The notes beneath the pieces were generated by a model. It was not told the origin of the DNA and searched no databases. It saw only the letters and a program-made list of their open reading frames with translations. A stretch of DNA of 64,000 bases from CAVZCK01 sp963798805 (GTDB lineage: Bacteria; Pseudomonadota; Alphaproteobacteria; Rhizobiales; Rhodomicrobiaceae): contig CAWCVC010000010.1 of NCBI GenBank assembly GCA_963798805.1, forward strand, positions 186,001 to 250,000. Direction: 5' to 3'. Of this stretch, positions 1-7,615 are shown one piece after another; position 1 is the stretch's first letter, and each line of letters opens with the position of its first letter. The translations under genes and the position numbers were made by a program.

Positions 1-1049
1 GCCGTAGCGTTCATCGGCTCCATGGTGGCGTGCGCCTGGAAAGGATAGGAATAGACGGCCTCGACCTTCTTCGCGGCCTTTTCGATTGCGGCGTCTGCGT
101 CGCCAACCTTGTTGCCGACAAAAGCCTCCTTCGCCGTCAGCCCCTCCTTGAGGAAATCGGCAATGGACGCGCTGGAGACCTTGGCATTCGGGCCCTCGTC
201 CCATACGACCGGCATTGCATCGAGTGCGGTCTTGGCCTGCCACCAGCGCTCGGCGACGACGGCGACAGCATTGTCATCGACCTGAACGACCTTTTTCACG
301 CCGGGCATCGATTTGACCTTGGAGTCGTCGAATGACACCAGCTTGCCGCCGAGAACCGGACATTGCCTGATCGCCGCATTGAGCATGCCGGGCAGCTTGA
401 TGTCGATCCCGTAGATCTGCTTGCCGGTCAGCTTGTCGGCGGTGTCGAGGCGTTTGAGCGGCTGGCCTGCGATTGTCCAGTCTTTCGGGTCCTTGAGCCT
501 TACATCTTTCGGTACATCCAGCTTGGACGCAGCTTCTGCGACCTTGCCGTAAGTCGTCGACTTACCCGAGCCGGAATGCGTAATCGTGCCTTTGTCGACC
601 TTGCACTCGCTCGCCGGAACGCCCCATTGGCGGGCCGCCGCCGCGATCAGCATTTCGCGCGCCGCCGCGCCGCCCTGCCGCACATATTCATTCAACTCGC
701 GAATGCCACGGCTGCCTCCGGTCGAGAAGCTTCCCCAAACGCGGCCACGCTCCAGATTAGTGGCGGGCGTAGGATATTCCGTCGTCACTTTCGACCAGTC
801 GCATTCCAGCTCTTCGGCTACGAGCTGCGCGAGACCGGTCAGCGTGCCCTGCCCCATTTCCGAACGAGCGATGCGGATGACAACCTGGTCATCGGGCTTC
901 ACAACCACCCAAGCGTTGATCTCATCGGGGTAGCCGGTTTCGGCAAGCGCCTCACCGCTGCCGAAGGGGATACGAAACCCGAGAGCCAATCCGGCCGTAG
1001 CTCCACCGATCACGAAGCCGCGTCGCGTGACGTCGAATGTGCTCGTCAT
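1..1049 (-). CDS. molybdopterin-binding subunit of a xanthine dehydrogenase-family oxidoreductase, N-terminal part
   Basis: Large catalytic subunit of a molybdenum hydroxylase of the isoquinoline 1-oxidoreductase beta (IorB) type, which hydroxylates N-heterocycles or aldehydes. About 349 residues are visible; the gene continues past the left edge. It starts with ATG at 1049, and residues 8-12 (TRRGF) followed by a hydrophobic stretch form a twin-arginine signal, as expected for periplasmic export of a cofactor-loaded enzyme. The text EMGQGTLTGLAQLVAEELE is typical of the molybdopterin domain. It begins 9 bp after the stop of the small iron-sulfur subunit gene (1059-1514), so the two form an operon. 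The real substrate cannot be read from the sequence. Confidence 0.88.
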   Translation of the reverse strand, partial: MTSTFDVTRRGFVIGGATAGLALGFRIPFGSGEALAETGYPDEINAWVVVKPDDQVVIRIARSEMGQGTLTGLAQLVAEELECDWSKVTTEYPTPATNLERGRVWGSFSTGGSRGIRELNEYVRQGGAAAREMLIAAAARQWGVPASECKVDKGTITHSGSGKSTTYGKVAEAASKLDVPKDVRLKDPKDWTIAGQPLKRLDTADKLTGKQIYGIDIKLPGMLNAAIRQCPVLGGKLVSFDDSKVKSMPGVKKVVQVDDNAVAVVAERWWQAKTALDAMPVVWDEGPNAKVSSASIADFLKEGLTAKEAFVGNKVGDADAAIEKAAKKVEAVYSYPFQAHATMEPMNAT

Positions 1050-1058
1050 GGCCCGCTC

Positions 1059-1514
1059 CTATGCCTTGCTCTCTGCCGCAAGATGAATACCCGCCCGCAC
1101 GCGGCGGAACGTGCCGCAGCGGCAGATATTCGTGATCTCGGCGTTGATGTCTTCATCGGTCGGCTTGGGCTTTCTCGCCAGAAGCGCGGCTGCAGCCATG
1201 ATCATGCCGCTCTGGCAATAGCCGCATTGCGGCACGTCCAGTTCGAGCCAGGCCTTCTGCACGGGGTGCAAGCCATCCGGCGACAGTCCTTCTATAGTGA
1301 CGATCTTGTCCGTTTCCGCCACGGACTCGAGCGGCAGCACGCAGGAACGCTGCGCCTCGCCATTGACATGGACCGTACAGGCGCCGCATTGCGCGATGCC
1401 GCAGCCATATTTGGTGCCGGTGAGATCGAGATGCTCGCGCAGCACCCAGAGCAACGGGGTCGATCCATCGGCATCGACCTCGACGGCTTTGCCGTTGACG
1501 TTGATTTTCGCCAT
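1059..1514 (-). CDS. (2Fe-2S)-binding subunit of the molybdenum hydroxylase (IorA type)
   Basis: Small electron-transfer subunit, 151 residues, the normal length for the family. The N-terminal plant-ferredoxin-like domain binds one [2Fe-2S] cluster through Cys38, Cys43, Cys46 and Cys58. The C-terminal helical domain binds the second through Cys97, Cys100, Cys131 and Cys133 (GYCQSG and CRCG motifs). Electrons from the molybdenum site of the partner encoded just downstream pass through these clusters. No FAD subunit is seen on this side, which fits the two-subunit IorAB type that usually hands electrons to a cytochrome c. It has no signal peptide of its own and is presumably carried out with the Tat-tagged partner. 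Confidence 0.92.
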   Translation of the reverse strand: MAKINVNGKAVEVDADGSTPLLWVLREHLDLTGTKYGCGIAQCGACTVHVNGEAQRSCVLPLESVAETDKIVTIEGLSPDGLHPVQKAWLELDVPQCGYCQSGMIMAAAALLARKPKPTDEDINAEITNICRCGTFRRVRAGIHLAAESKA

Positions 1515-1789
1515 AAGCGCGCCTCCAGCGGAAACTGCCGCCTTCCGTCCCCGGCATCGGCCGAAGCGGACATGGCGGTCACAATGGGATTATCGGTAAG
1601 TTTACGCTGGGAGCACCGGGATCGTCTTTTCACAAAATCGGCAAGAATCTCGGCGCTGCTGGAAATTCCGGCTATGATTTTGCTCCGGCACCGGCCGTTG
1701 CCGACGGTAAGTTCAACGGATGGCTGCAGCTTTTCCTCGATCAGGGAGGGCAATGCGATTGAAATCCGAACAACAGATTTTACCAACGC

Positions 1790-2345
1790 ATCTTGGGTGG
1801 GGGTGGTGGGCTTCCAGGATACGGCGGCCGTCGCGCGAGATTGCGAGCGATGTGACCTCGGCCGCATGCCCCTCGAAGGCGTGAATGAGCCTGCCGCTCG
1901 TCACATCCCACAGGCTGAACGTGGAGTCTCCGCCTGCGGACAGAATGCGCCTGCCGTCCGGCAGGAAGGCCAGCGAATGCACCGATGCGCGGCTCTCCCA
2001 GCTGCGTACCAGCTGCCTGGACGCCACCTCCCAGAGCTTCATCATCGAGCCGTCGCGCTCGACAGACAGGAGAAGGCGGTCGTCGGGCGAGATCGCGATC
2101 GCGGTAATCGGGTTGAACCGCTTTCCCAGCGCGTTGGAGACGAAGGCACGGACGAGATGGCCGCCATTGTCGGTCCCCAAACTCTGACCGACCCCTCTCT
2201 CCTGCCCCATACAATGCGGGCGCCGTTGGGTGATACGGCAATGGATGGGATATCGTCGGATTGCGCCGCGAAGGTCTGGAGCACTCGGCCGGTGGCGGCA
2301 TCCCACAGATTGATGGTCAACCTCATGTCGGGTTTCTTGAAATCG
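1790..2345 (-). pseudogene. WD40 repeat protein remnant, frameshifted and truncated at both ends
   Basis: Reading leftward from about 2345, one frame gives a WD40 blade (INLWDAATGRVLQTF, then SIAVSPNGARIVWG and GSVRVWGPT). The frame then changes near 2190, and the next frame continues with further blades (ITAIAISPDDRLLLS, HSLAFLPDGRRILSAGGD, FSLWDVTSGRLIHAF, VTSLAISRDGRRIL) until about 1790, where similarity stops. About three blades remain, without a start, a signal peptide or any catalytic domain, so this is a decayed fragment of a larger beta-propeller protein. It lies in the disordered patch between the molybdenum hydroxylase operon and tRNA-Ser. The frameshift position is judged from blade continuity only. 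Confidence 0.7.
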
Positions 2346-2788
2346 ACAATCTTGCGATCGCTTCCCCGGTGACGCCGTGCCGGTCTTCGATGCGATGACC
2401 GGCCAAGAGTACCCGCTCGGCGCCTCCAATTACACCTATGCCGAGCTGGCCGATATGGCGCCAAGGTTTCCGTCATGGTCTGTCCCAATTGCAGCAAACG
2501 AGATCGCCGCCTTTTGAGGGTCGAAGTTCAAGCCACGGTGATGGCGCACATCCAGGCTTTCTCGGCGGGTCAGCACGACCGCTTTCTGATACCGCCTGCG
2601 GACAGAACCGAGAACGGTGGCGAAATGGGAAGATGGGCCAGAAGGAGCGCACACGGCCACGCGTCTTAACGAGGCGTTATCGCTTCTCTTCGGCTGTCAG
2701 GTTCACCCGCGACGATCGGAAGCGCTGGACAGACGCTGGCCACGATAAAACTGTCGTGCGCAGGCTGTGCCGAGATACAATAAAGAGC

Positions 2789-2813
2789 CCCCGCTCAAGG
2801 ACGTTAAGCGGGG
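2789..2813 (-). terminator. hairpin followed by T-rich tract, end of the small membrane protein gene
   Basis: CCCCGCT (2789-2795) pairs with AGCGGGG (2807-2813). Read on the minus strand, the stem is followed by GCTCTTTATT, and it overlaps the stop codon at 2804-2806. This looks like a weak Rho-independent terminator for the minus-strand gene 2804-3043. Confidence 0.5.
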
Positions 2814-3043
2814 AAACACGAAACCACCGACAGCATCACAACTAATACCGCGCCGAAGCCACCGAAGTATCCGACGTATCCGACGTATCCGAAGCGTGCC
2901 TTGAGCAGCTCCAAGGCATGGAAGGGGACGATGTCCGCGGCTATGCCGACGACCATGATGGCCATCACGGACCTAGCCAGAATGCACCAGCGCATTGCCC
3001 TCATCTTTGCGCCAACCAGCCCACGGGGGCAGCGGGTTACCAA
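2804..3043 (-). CDS. small hypothetical membrane protein
   Basis: An open frame of up to 79 residues with two hydrophobic segments (around CILARSVMAIMVVGIAADIV and AVLVVMLSVVSCF) separated by a Gly/Tyr-rich linker, GYVGYVGYFGGFG. The linker is encoded by three 9-bp direct repeats at 2868-2894. Internal ATG starts at 3004 or 2995 are as plausible as the one at 3043; no strong ribosome site decides. The terminator-like hairpin on its stop codon is the main sign that it is expressed. I do not recognise a family. It lies in a degenerate patch and could be a remnant. Confidence 0.4.
   Translation of the reverse strand: MVTRCPRGLVGAKMRAMRWCILARSVMAIMVVGIAADIVPFHALELLKARFGYVGYVGYFGGFGAVLVVMLSVVSCFPA
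2868..2894. repeat. 9-bp tandem repeat, three copies
   Basis: Two exact copies of tatccgacg and a third with one change (tatccgaag) lie head to tail inside the small membrane protein gene, coding for the Gly-Tyr-Val repeats in its linker. Confidence 0.8.
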
Positions 3044-3440
3044 CGCCGGAGGAAGGCTGTCAATGATCGATCAAGCGACACTGGCGCTCCAGCGCTCAAC
3101 TCGGCTATCGCATGAACTCCTGATCGGCGGCGTTGCCACCACCGCGCGAACCCATCTCGATAGCAAGGCCGGCATCTCGCGGCAGTCCGAACTGGTCCGA
3201 CTTGTCTCGAAGATTGGTCCTGCTGTGGCCAGCCTGGGCGAAATGGCCGCCTCAACGAGGGGAGATCCAGCATTTAGGTTCGCGGAGATTTCCTCGAGAT
3301 GTCTTTGCGGATTCAAGACGCGCCTCGGCTTACGCGCTCAGCCTTCCATGCGATTGCACGATGTGGGAGCAAATGTGGGAACGCCGATTGCAATCTCCAG
3401 AAAAATACAATCATTTCAACGGCTTACTGATAAGGAGTGC
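3044..3440. other. stretch without recognisable gene next to the tRNA-Ser 3' end
   Basis: I see no gene I can defend in these 397 bp. It contains a direct repeat ATGTGGGA at 3361-3368 and 3373-3380, 60 bp from the 3' end of tRNA-Ser. Together with the broken WD40 gene further left, this suggests the scar of an element that once integrated at the tRNA 3' end. No integrase remnant is clear enough to name. Confidence 0.35.
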
Positions 3441-3530
3441 TGGCGGAGAGGGAGGGATTCGAACCCTCGAGACGGTTTCCCGCCTACACGCGTTCCAGGC
3501 GTGCGCCTTCAACCACTCGGCCACCTCTCC
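3441..3530 (-). tRNA. tRNA-Ser (anticodon GGA)
   Basis: The minus strand starts GGAGAGG at 3530 and ends CCTCTCC, then discriminator G and an encoded CCA (3441-3443). The acceptor stem is perfect. The D-arm has GTGGCCGAGTGG..., the anticodon stem CACGC/GCGTG closes the loop CTGGAAC with anticodon GGA, and a long variable arm (class II, as in serine tRNAs) precedes the T-loop GTTCGAATC. The length is 90 nt including CCA. Confidence 0.97.
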
Positions 3531-3662
3531 GGTGCGGCGTACTATAGCGTTGCGCGTTCGGAGCGCAAGCGCCGTCGCCGGAGATCCAAAGGTGATGTTG
3601 CGGGGGCGCGCGGTCCTTGATACCAAGGGCTCTGTGTTTCTCAGAAGGACATGGGACGGGCC

Positions 3663-3974
3663 ATGATCCTGCGGCTTATTGGGTATTTCTTCTTGTGTCT
3701 TGCGATCGCCGCGCTCGCTTATGACGGCACGCGCATGATCGCCGACAACGGCCATCTCGCCTTCACCTCCGTCGAGCAGCATTGGCAGATGCTCGCACCT
3801 GACCGCATGGAGGCTACGCGCCTGTTCATCTCAGGCGCGAACCCCTATCTCTGGAGTCCGCTGCTGATGACGGTTCTGGTCATGCCGGCGTGGATGGTCG
3901 CAGGAGGGCTCGGGACGCTACTTTATCTCGCCGGCTACCGGCCGCCCCGTCCCTCGATCCCGGACGGCATCTGA
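3663..3974 (+). CDS. conserved small membrane protein, two transmembrane segments
   Basis: A 103-residue protein of a type conserved in Hyphomicrobiales. The N-terminal transmembrane helix MILRLIGYFFLCLAIAALAY is followed by a soluble stretch (DGTRMIADNG, SVEQHWQMLAP). A second helix (LLMTVLVMPAWMVAGGLGTLLYLAG) precedes a short basic tail. The function is unknown. I chose the ATG at 3663, which has a purine-rich GGGACGGG just upstream, over the ATG at 3651, whose AAGGA lies too close. A strong bidirectional terminator follows the stop codon. Confidence 0.75.
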   Translation: MILRLIGYFFLCLAIAALAYDGTRMIADNGHLAFTSVEQHWQMLAPDRMEATRLFISGANPYLWSPLLMTVLVMPAWMVAGGLGTLLYLAGYRPPRPSIPDGI

Positions 3975-3984
3975 CGCCATTCGA

Positions 3985-4023
3985 AAACAAGACAGCCCCG
4001 GAAGGCCCAGGGCTGTCTTGTTT
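3985..4023. terminator. strong bidirectional Rho-independent terminator
   Basis: A perfect 14-bp stem: 3985-3998 (AAACAAGACAGCCC) pairs with 4010-4023, with an 11-nt loop. The stem starts in A's and ends in T's, so it can work in both directions. It separates the plus-strand gene ending at 3974 from the minus-strand gene ending at 4038. Confidence 0.9.
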
Positions 4024-4037
4024 GATTACCGACGGCC

Positions 4038-4169
4038 TTAGCTGCCGTCGTGCTGCTGCGCCTCGAAATAATGGCTGGCGTCGAGCGACGGGTTCGGGCT
4101 GGCGGCAACGGCCGAAACGGTCCCGACCAGAGCCAGAGCGACGAGCGCAGAGCGGATGAGAGTCTTCAT
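4038..4169 (-). CDS. small secreted hypothetical protein (43 aa)
   Basis: The 43-residue product starts with a clear signal peptide (MKTLIRSALVALALVGTVSAVAA, cleavage after Ala-Ala) and leaves a mature peptide of about 20 residues, SPNPSLDASHYFEAQQHDGS. The ATG at 4169 is preceded by AGGAG with 6-nt spacing. The bidirectional terminator lies directly after the stop. Small exported proteins of this form (short Asp/His/Tyr-bearing tail) are common and uncharacterised in Hyphomicrobiales. I assign no function. Confidence 0.6.
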   Translation of the reverse strand: MKTLIRSALVALALVGTVSAVAASPNPSLDASHYFEAQQHDGS

Positions 4170-4464
4170 GATCATCTCCTGTTTTGATCTGCTTTCGTGT
4201 GTTCCCCATGCGGGCCACAGCCGGAGACATAGGAGCGGTCCGAATGTGCAGGAAGTAGACCTCTCAAGGCCGTGATGGGCTTTGAAACCGGCGTGAAACG
4301 CCGTGATTTCGGCCGATCGACGGCGGTAAAACCGTCGATGCGTCAGCCCGCGGAGGACGCTCGGCAGGATCAAAAGCGCGTCAGCTTCGGCGGTCGGCCC
4401 TGACACGCGCGCCGGGAAATCCTACATTATGGCGAGCACGCCCAAGCTCTGAGAAGGACATGCC

Positions 4465-5124
4465 ATGGGACTGTTTACCAGCAAGAAGACCAAGATGCCC
4501 GAGCCGAGCGACGCTTTGCCGGGCCGCAGCGAGCCGATCCCGACCGCGGCGCGCCATCATGTGAACAAGGCGCCGCTGAAAGGTCCGTATCCGGAAGGCT
4601 CCGAGAAGGCGATGTTCGGCCTGGGCTGCTTCTGGGGCGCGGAAAAGGCGTTCTGGCCGCTGCCAGGCGTCTATGTCACCGCCGTCGGCTATGCGGGCGG
4701 CTATACGCCGAACCCGACCTATCAGGAGGTCTGCAGCGCGCGCACGGGCCACAATGAGGTGGTGCTCTTGGTCTTCGACCCGAAGACGGTCTCCTATGAC
4801 CAGCTTCTCAAGGTGTTCTGGGAGAGCCACGACCCGACCCAGGGCATGCGCCAGGGCAATGATGTTGGCACGCAATACCGCTCCGGGATCTATACCTTTT
4901 CGGAGGAGCAGAAGCGCAAGGCGGAGGCGTCGAAAGCGGCTTACGAGAGCGCGCTGAAGGCCAGAGGCTACGGCCCGGTCACGACCGAGATCCGCGACGC
5001 GCCCGAGTTTTATTTCGCCGAGGATTATCACCAGCAATATCTGTCCAAGAATCCCTTCGGATATTGCGGGCTCGGCGGCACGGGCGTTTCCTGTCCGGCC
5101 GGCATTCCGGAAGCGGCGCAGTAA
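4465..5124 (+). CDS. msrA: peptide-methionine (S)-S-oxide reductase MsrA
   Basis: Repairs methionine-S-sulfoxide in proteins using thioredoxin. The 219-residue product carries the catalytic motif GCFWGAE with Cys55 as nucleophile, and resolving cysteines near the C-terminus (GYCGLGG at about 201, VSCPAG at about 210), the arrangement of E. coli-type MsrA. The family domain (about 48-200) is complete, including YAGG and HDPTQG. The first 45 residues form an N-terminal extension also seen in other long MsrA proteins. ATG at 4465 has AAGGA 7 nt upstream. Monocistronic. Confidence 0.95.
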   Translation: MGLFTSKKTKMPEPSDALPGRSEPIPTAARHHVNKAPLKGPYPEGSEKAMFGLGCFWGAEKAFWPLPGVYVTAVGYAGGYTPNPTYQEVCSARTGHNEVVLLVFDPKTVSYDQLLKVFWESHDPTQGMRQGNDVGTQYRSGIYTFSEEQKRKAEASKAAYESALKARGYGPVTTEIRDAPEFYFAEDYHQQYLSKNPFGYCGLGGTGVSCPAGIPEAAQ

Positions 5125-5146
5125 GCGGGCTCGCGACGCTCCGCGC

Positions 5147-6067
5147 TTATGCGGCCATATAAGGCGTGAGCGCCCGGCGCAGGATTTCCCTCGGCTGTTC
5201 ATGGCCGAAGCCGAAGCCCTGCGCCAGCGCTCTTTCCGGCCGTATATCGTAGCTCAGCAAAAAATAATCGGCGCTGCCGCCCAGAATCCGCCTCGCAAGC
5301 CAGTCGGGAATGCGCAGCCTGATGGTAGTGCGCAGCGCCTCGGCAAGGATTTCGGCCACCTCGCGAAAATGCGGCAGCTCCGGCGAGACGCAATTGACGA
5401 CGCCCTCCGCCGCCCCGCCCTCCGCGGCCCAGCGCATCATCTTCACGGCATCGTCGATATCGACGATCGGCACAATCTGCTCACCGTCGCCGATAATGAG
5501 GCCGCCGACGCGCTGGAACAGCCGCACGAGTTTTCTCGGATAGCCTTCCGAGCTGCAGACCATGCCGAAGCGGATGACGTTGACCTTGGTCTCCCCGCTC
5601 GATGCTCCGAGGGCTGCATTCTCCCAGGCCTTCAGCGTCGCCTGAATGAAGGTCCTGGCCGCGCCGTCGTTTTTCGTCTCCTCAGTGTAATCCTCGCCGC
5701 GCCGGCCCGGATAGATAGCGAAGGAGGAGGCCGAGATCAGCCTGATCGGCGCGCCGCTGATCGCCCTGGCCAGCTTCTGGGCGCTGGTGACGCGGGAGGT
5801 GACGATCCGTGCCTTCTTCGCCTTGGTCCAGCGTCCGCCGACCGGCTCGCCCATCAGATGAAAAATCGTGCTGACCCCGTCCAGCGCGGCTTCCGGGAAC
5901 TCCTGCTCGGCCGAATCCCATGCGAATGGCGTGACGCCCTCGGGATAAAGGTTCTCCAGCTTTTCGGTCTGGCGTCCGACGGCCCGGATTGGCGCGCCCT
6001 GGGCCAGGTAGCTGCGCGTAATAGCACGGCCGAGAAGCCCTGACGCACCCGTTACCAGCACAACCAT
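5147..6067 (-). CDS. TIGR01777 family NAD-dependent epimerase-like protein
   Basis: A 306-residue extended short-chain dehydrogenase fold protein with the nucleotide-binding motif VTGASGLLGRAI at residues 5-16. The family hallmark MGEPVGGRWTKAKKARI near 72 marks it as TIGR01777 (E. coli YfcH, plant SulA-like). The C-terminal DUF1731-like region (ALRTTIRLRIPDWLARRILGG) is present. The cellular substrate of the family is not established. It converges on msrA, and the 22-bp gap holds no strong terminator. Confidence 0.85.
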   Translation of the reverse strand: MVVLVTGASGLLGRAITRSYLAQGAPIRAVGRQTEKLENLYPEGVTPFAWDSAEQEFPEAALDGVSTIFHLMGEPVGGRWTKAKKARIVTSRVTSAQKLARAISGAPIRLISASSFAIYPGRRGEDYTEETKNDGAARTFIQATLKAWENAALGASSGETKVNVIRFGMVCSSEGYPRKLVRLFQRVGGLIIGDGEQIVPIVDIDDAVKMMRWAAEGGAAEGVVNCVSPELPHFREVAEILAEALRTTIRLRIPDWLARRILGGSADYFLLSYDIRPERALAQGFGFGHEQPREILRRALTPYMAA

Positions 6068-6546
6068 GAGCTGTCCCCAATATCCGCAAGCGGACGGTTA
6101 CGAAGCCGGGAAAATAGTCTTGTTTCGGGATTTTCCCAAGCGCAATCCGGGTGTTTATGTAGGAAAAACAATCGCGCTGCCAGGCGGCGAGAGTGAGGCG
6201 CGGGCGCAAATTCGCACCCGCCGCCCAGCAATTGCGCCTTGCGTCTCAGCGGAAGCGGGCGAGGTCAGGCGAAGATGCCTTTGCGTTCCTCCTCCTCTTT
6301 TTTCTCACTCTGTTCGTAAACGGCCTGAGGGTTTTGATCCCCGCTCATTGCTCTGGCCTCCCTTTCATGTCCGGCGCCGTTCGATCGGCGCTTCGGCCAT
6401 TGTCGGGAAGCACGAAACACAAACAATTGTTTTTACCTCCACGCAGGCGACCTAAGAATGGCCGCATCCGGGCGTCACGTCTCGCTTGCGTCAAAGGGTA
6501 CAGCCGACGACACACGCAATCGCATTCAGCGAAGGAGAGCTAAACC
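6068..6546. other. intergenic region upstream of the threonine dehydratase-like gene
   Basis: This divergent spacer of about 480 bp must hold promoters for the flanking genes, but I cannot place a convincing -35/-10 pair. The only coding candidate is the 27-codon minus-strand frame at 6265-6348, listed separately. Confidence 0.4.
6265..6348 (-). CDS. possible 27-residue charged peptide
   Basis: A short open frame, ATG at 6348 with AGGGAGG 8 nt upstream, reads MSGDQNPQAVYEQSEKKEEE and ends ERKGIFA before TGA. The good ribosome site and the strongly charged composition are the only support. No family is recognised, and it could be chance. Confidence 0.3.
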   Translation of the reverse strand: MSGDQNPQAVYEQSEKKEEEERKGIFA

Positions 6547-7521
6547 ATGCCATTGTTCAGCCTCGCCGAGCTGGAGGACGCCGCCGGCCTCATCCGCCCC
6601 GTCGTGCCGCCAACCCCGCATTATGCGTGGCCACTCCTCGCGGCGAGGACCGGTTGCGAAGTCTGGGTCAAGCACGAGAACCACACGCCGATTGGCGCCT
6701 TCAAGATCCGGGGCGGCCTCACTTTTCTCGACGGACTGATGCGGGAGGAGCCGGGGCTCGAAGGCGTCGTCACCGCAACGCGCGGCAATCACGGCCAGTC
6801 GATCGCGCTTGCCGCTGCCCGTCTCGGTCTCAACGCCGTGATCGTCGTGCCGGAGGGCAATTCGGTCGAGAAGAACGCCGCCATGCGCGGCTTCGGCGCC
6901 GAGCTGATCATCGCCGGGCGCGATTTCGACGAGAGCCGCGGCCATGCAGCCCGCATTGCCGAGGAGCGCGGCTATCGCATGGTGCCGCCCTACCATCCGG
7001 ACCTCGTCAAGGGCGTCGCCACCTATGCGCACGAATTCCTGACCGCTAAGCCCGATCTCGATGCCGCCTATGCGCCGATCGGCATGGGCTCCGGCATTTG
7101 CGGCATGATCACCGTGCGCGATCTGCTCGGCCTCAAGACGGAAATCATCGGCGTCGTGGCGGAAAACGCCCCGGCTGTGGCCCGCTCCTTCGAAGCCGGG
7201 CGCGTGTTGCCCGGCAACAGCGCCGCGACCTTCGCCGATGGCATGGCCTGCCGCGATCCCGACCCGCAAGCCTTCGTCATCATGCAGAAGGGCGCCGCCC
7301 GGATCGTCACCGTCAGCGAGGACGAGATCGCCGCGGCGATCCGCGCTCTCTATGCCGACACGCACAACATCGCCGAAGGCGCTGCCGCCGCGCCTCTGGC
7401 GGCCTTGATGAAGGAAGGCGCGGCCATGCGCGGCAAGCGCGTCGGGTTGATCATGAGCGGCGGCAATATCGATACGCCGGTGCTCGCCCGCGCCCTGACC
7501 GGCGCGACGCCGCAGGTCTAA
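6547..7521 (+). CDS. PLP-dependent threonine/serine dehydratase-like enzyme
   Basis: Fold-type II PLP enzyme of 324 residues. The internal aldimine lysine lies in PIGAFKIRGG (Lys53). The substrate-binding loop TRGNHGQS (about 78-85) and the phosphate-binding Gly loop GMGSGICGM (about 178-186) are present. It lacks the C-terminal ACT regulatory domain of biosynthetic IlvA, so it is a catabolic-type dehydratase (threonine, serine or hydroxyaspartate). The track letters VMSGGN near the end are typical of the family. GGAGAG lies before ATG 6547. A dispersed hairpin repeat follows 18 bp after the stop. Confidence 0.88.
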   Translation: MPLFSLAELEDAAGLIRPVVPPTPHYAWPLLAARTGCEVWVKHENHTPIGAFKIRGGLTFLDGLMREEPGLEGVVTATRGNHGQSIALAAARLGLNAVIVVPEGNSVEKNAAMRGFGAELIIAGRDFDESRGHAARIAEERGYRMVPPYHPDLVKGVATYAHEFLTAKPDLDAAYAPIGMGSGICGMITVRDLLGLKTEIIGVVAENAPAVARSFEAGRVLPGNSAATFADGMACRDPDPQAFVIMQKGAARIVTVSEDEIAAAIRALYADTHNIAEGAAAAPLAALMKEGAAMRGKRVGLIMSGGNIDTPVLARALTGATPQV

Positions 7522-7538
7522 CCGCGCGTCTAGCGCAT

Positions 7539-7578
7539 CCGACCGAAAAGTGCGAAGCGGTTTTCGGAAAAATGCGAC
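7539..7578 (+). repeat. dispersed hairpin repeat, copy 1
   Basis: The core CCGAAAAGTGCGAAGCGG is followed by TTTTCGG, so that CCGAAAA pairs with TTTTCGG around an 11-nt loop. Near-identical copies occur at 41231-41270 and, inverted, at 46009-46052. This copy lies between two convergent genes (stops at 7521 and 7616). Confidence 0.85.
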
Positions 7579-7615
7579 GCAAAACCGCATTCAATTCCAA
7601 TTTAGGGTCCGCACT

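Noticed and set aside
363..2372. 669-codon plus-strand open frame
   Set aside because: It runs antisense over the molybdenum hydroxylase genes and the WD40 remnant; composition is Arg/Ala-rich, as for high-GC shadow frames.
2901..3620. 239-codon plus-strand open frame with GRDSNPR text
   Set aside because: The GRDSNPRDGF motif is just the translation of the tRNA-Ser gene; the frame crosses the whole tRNA.
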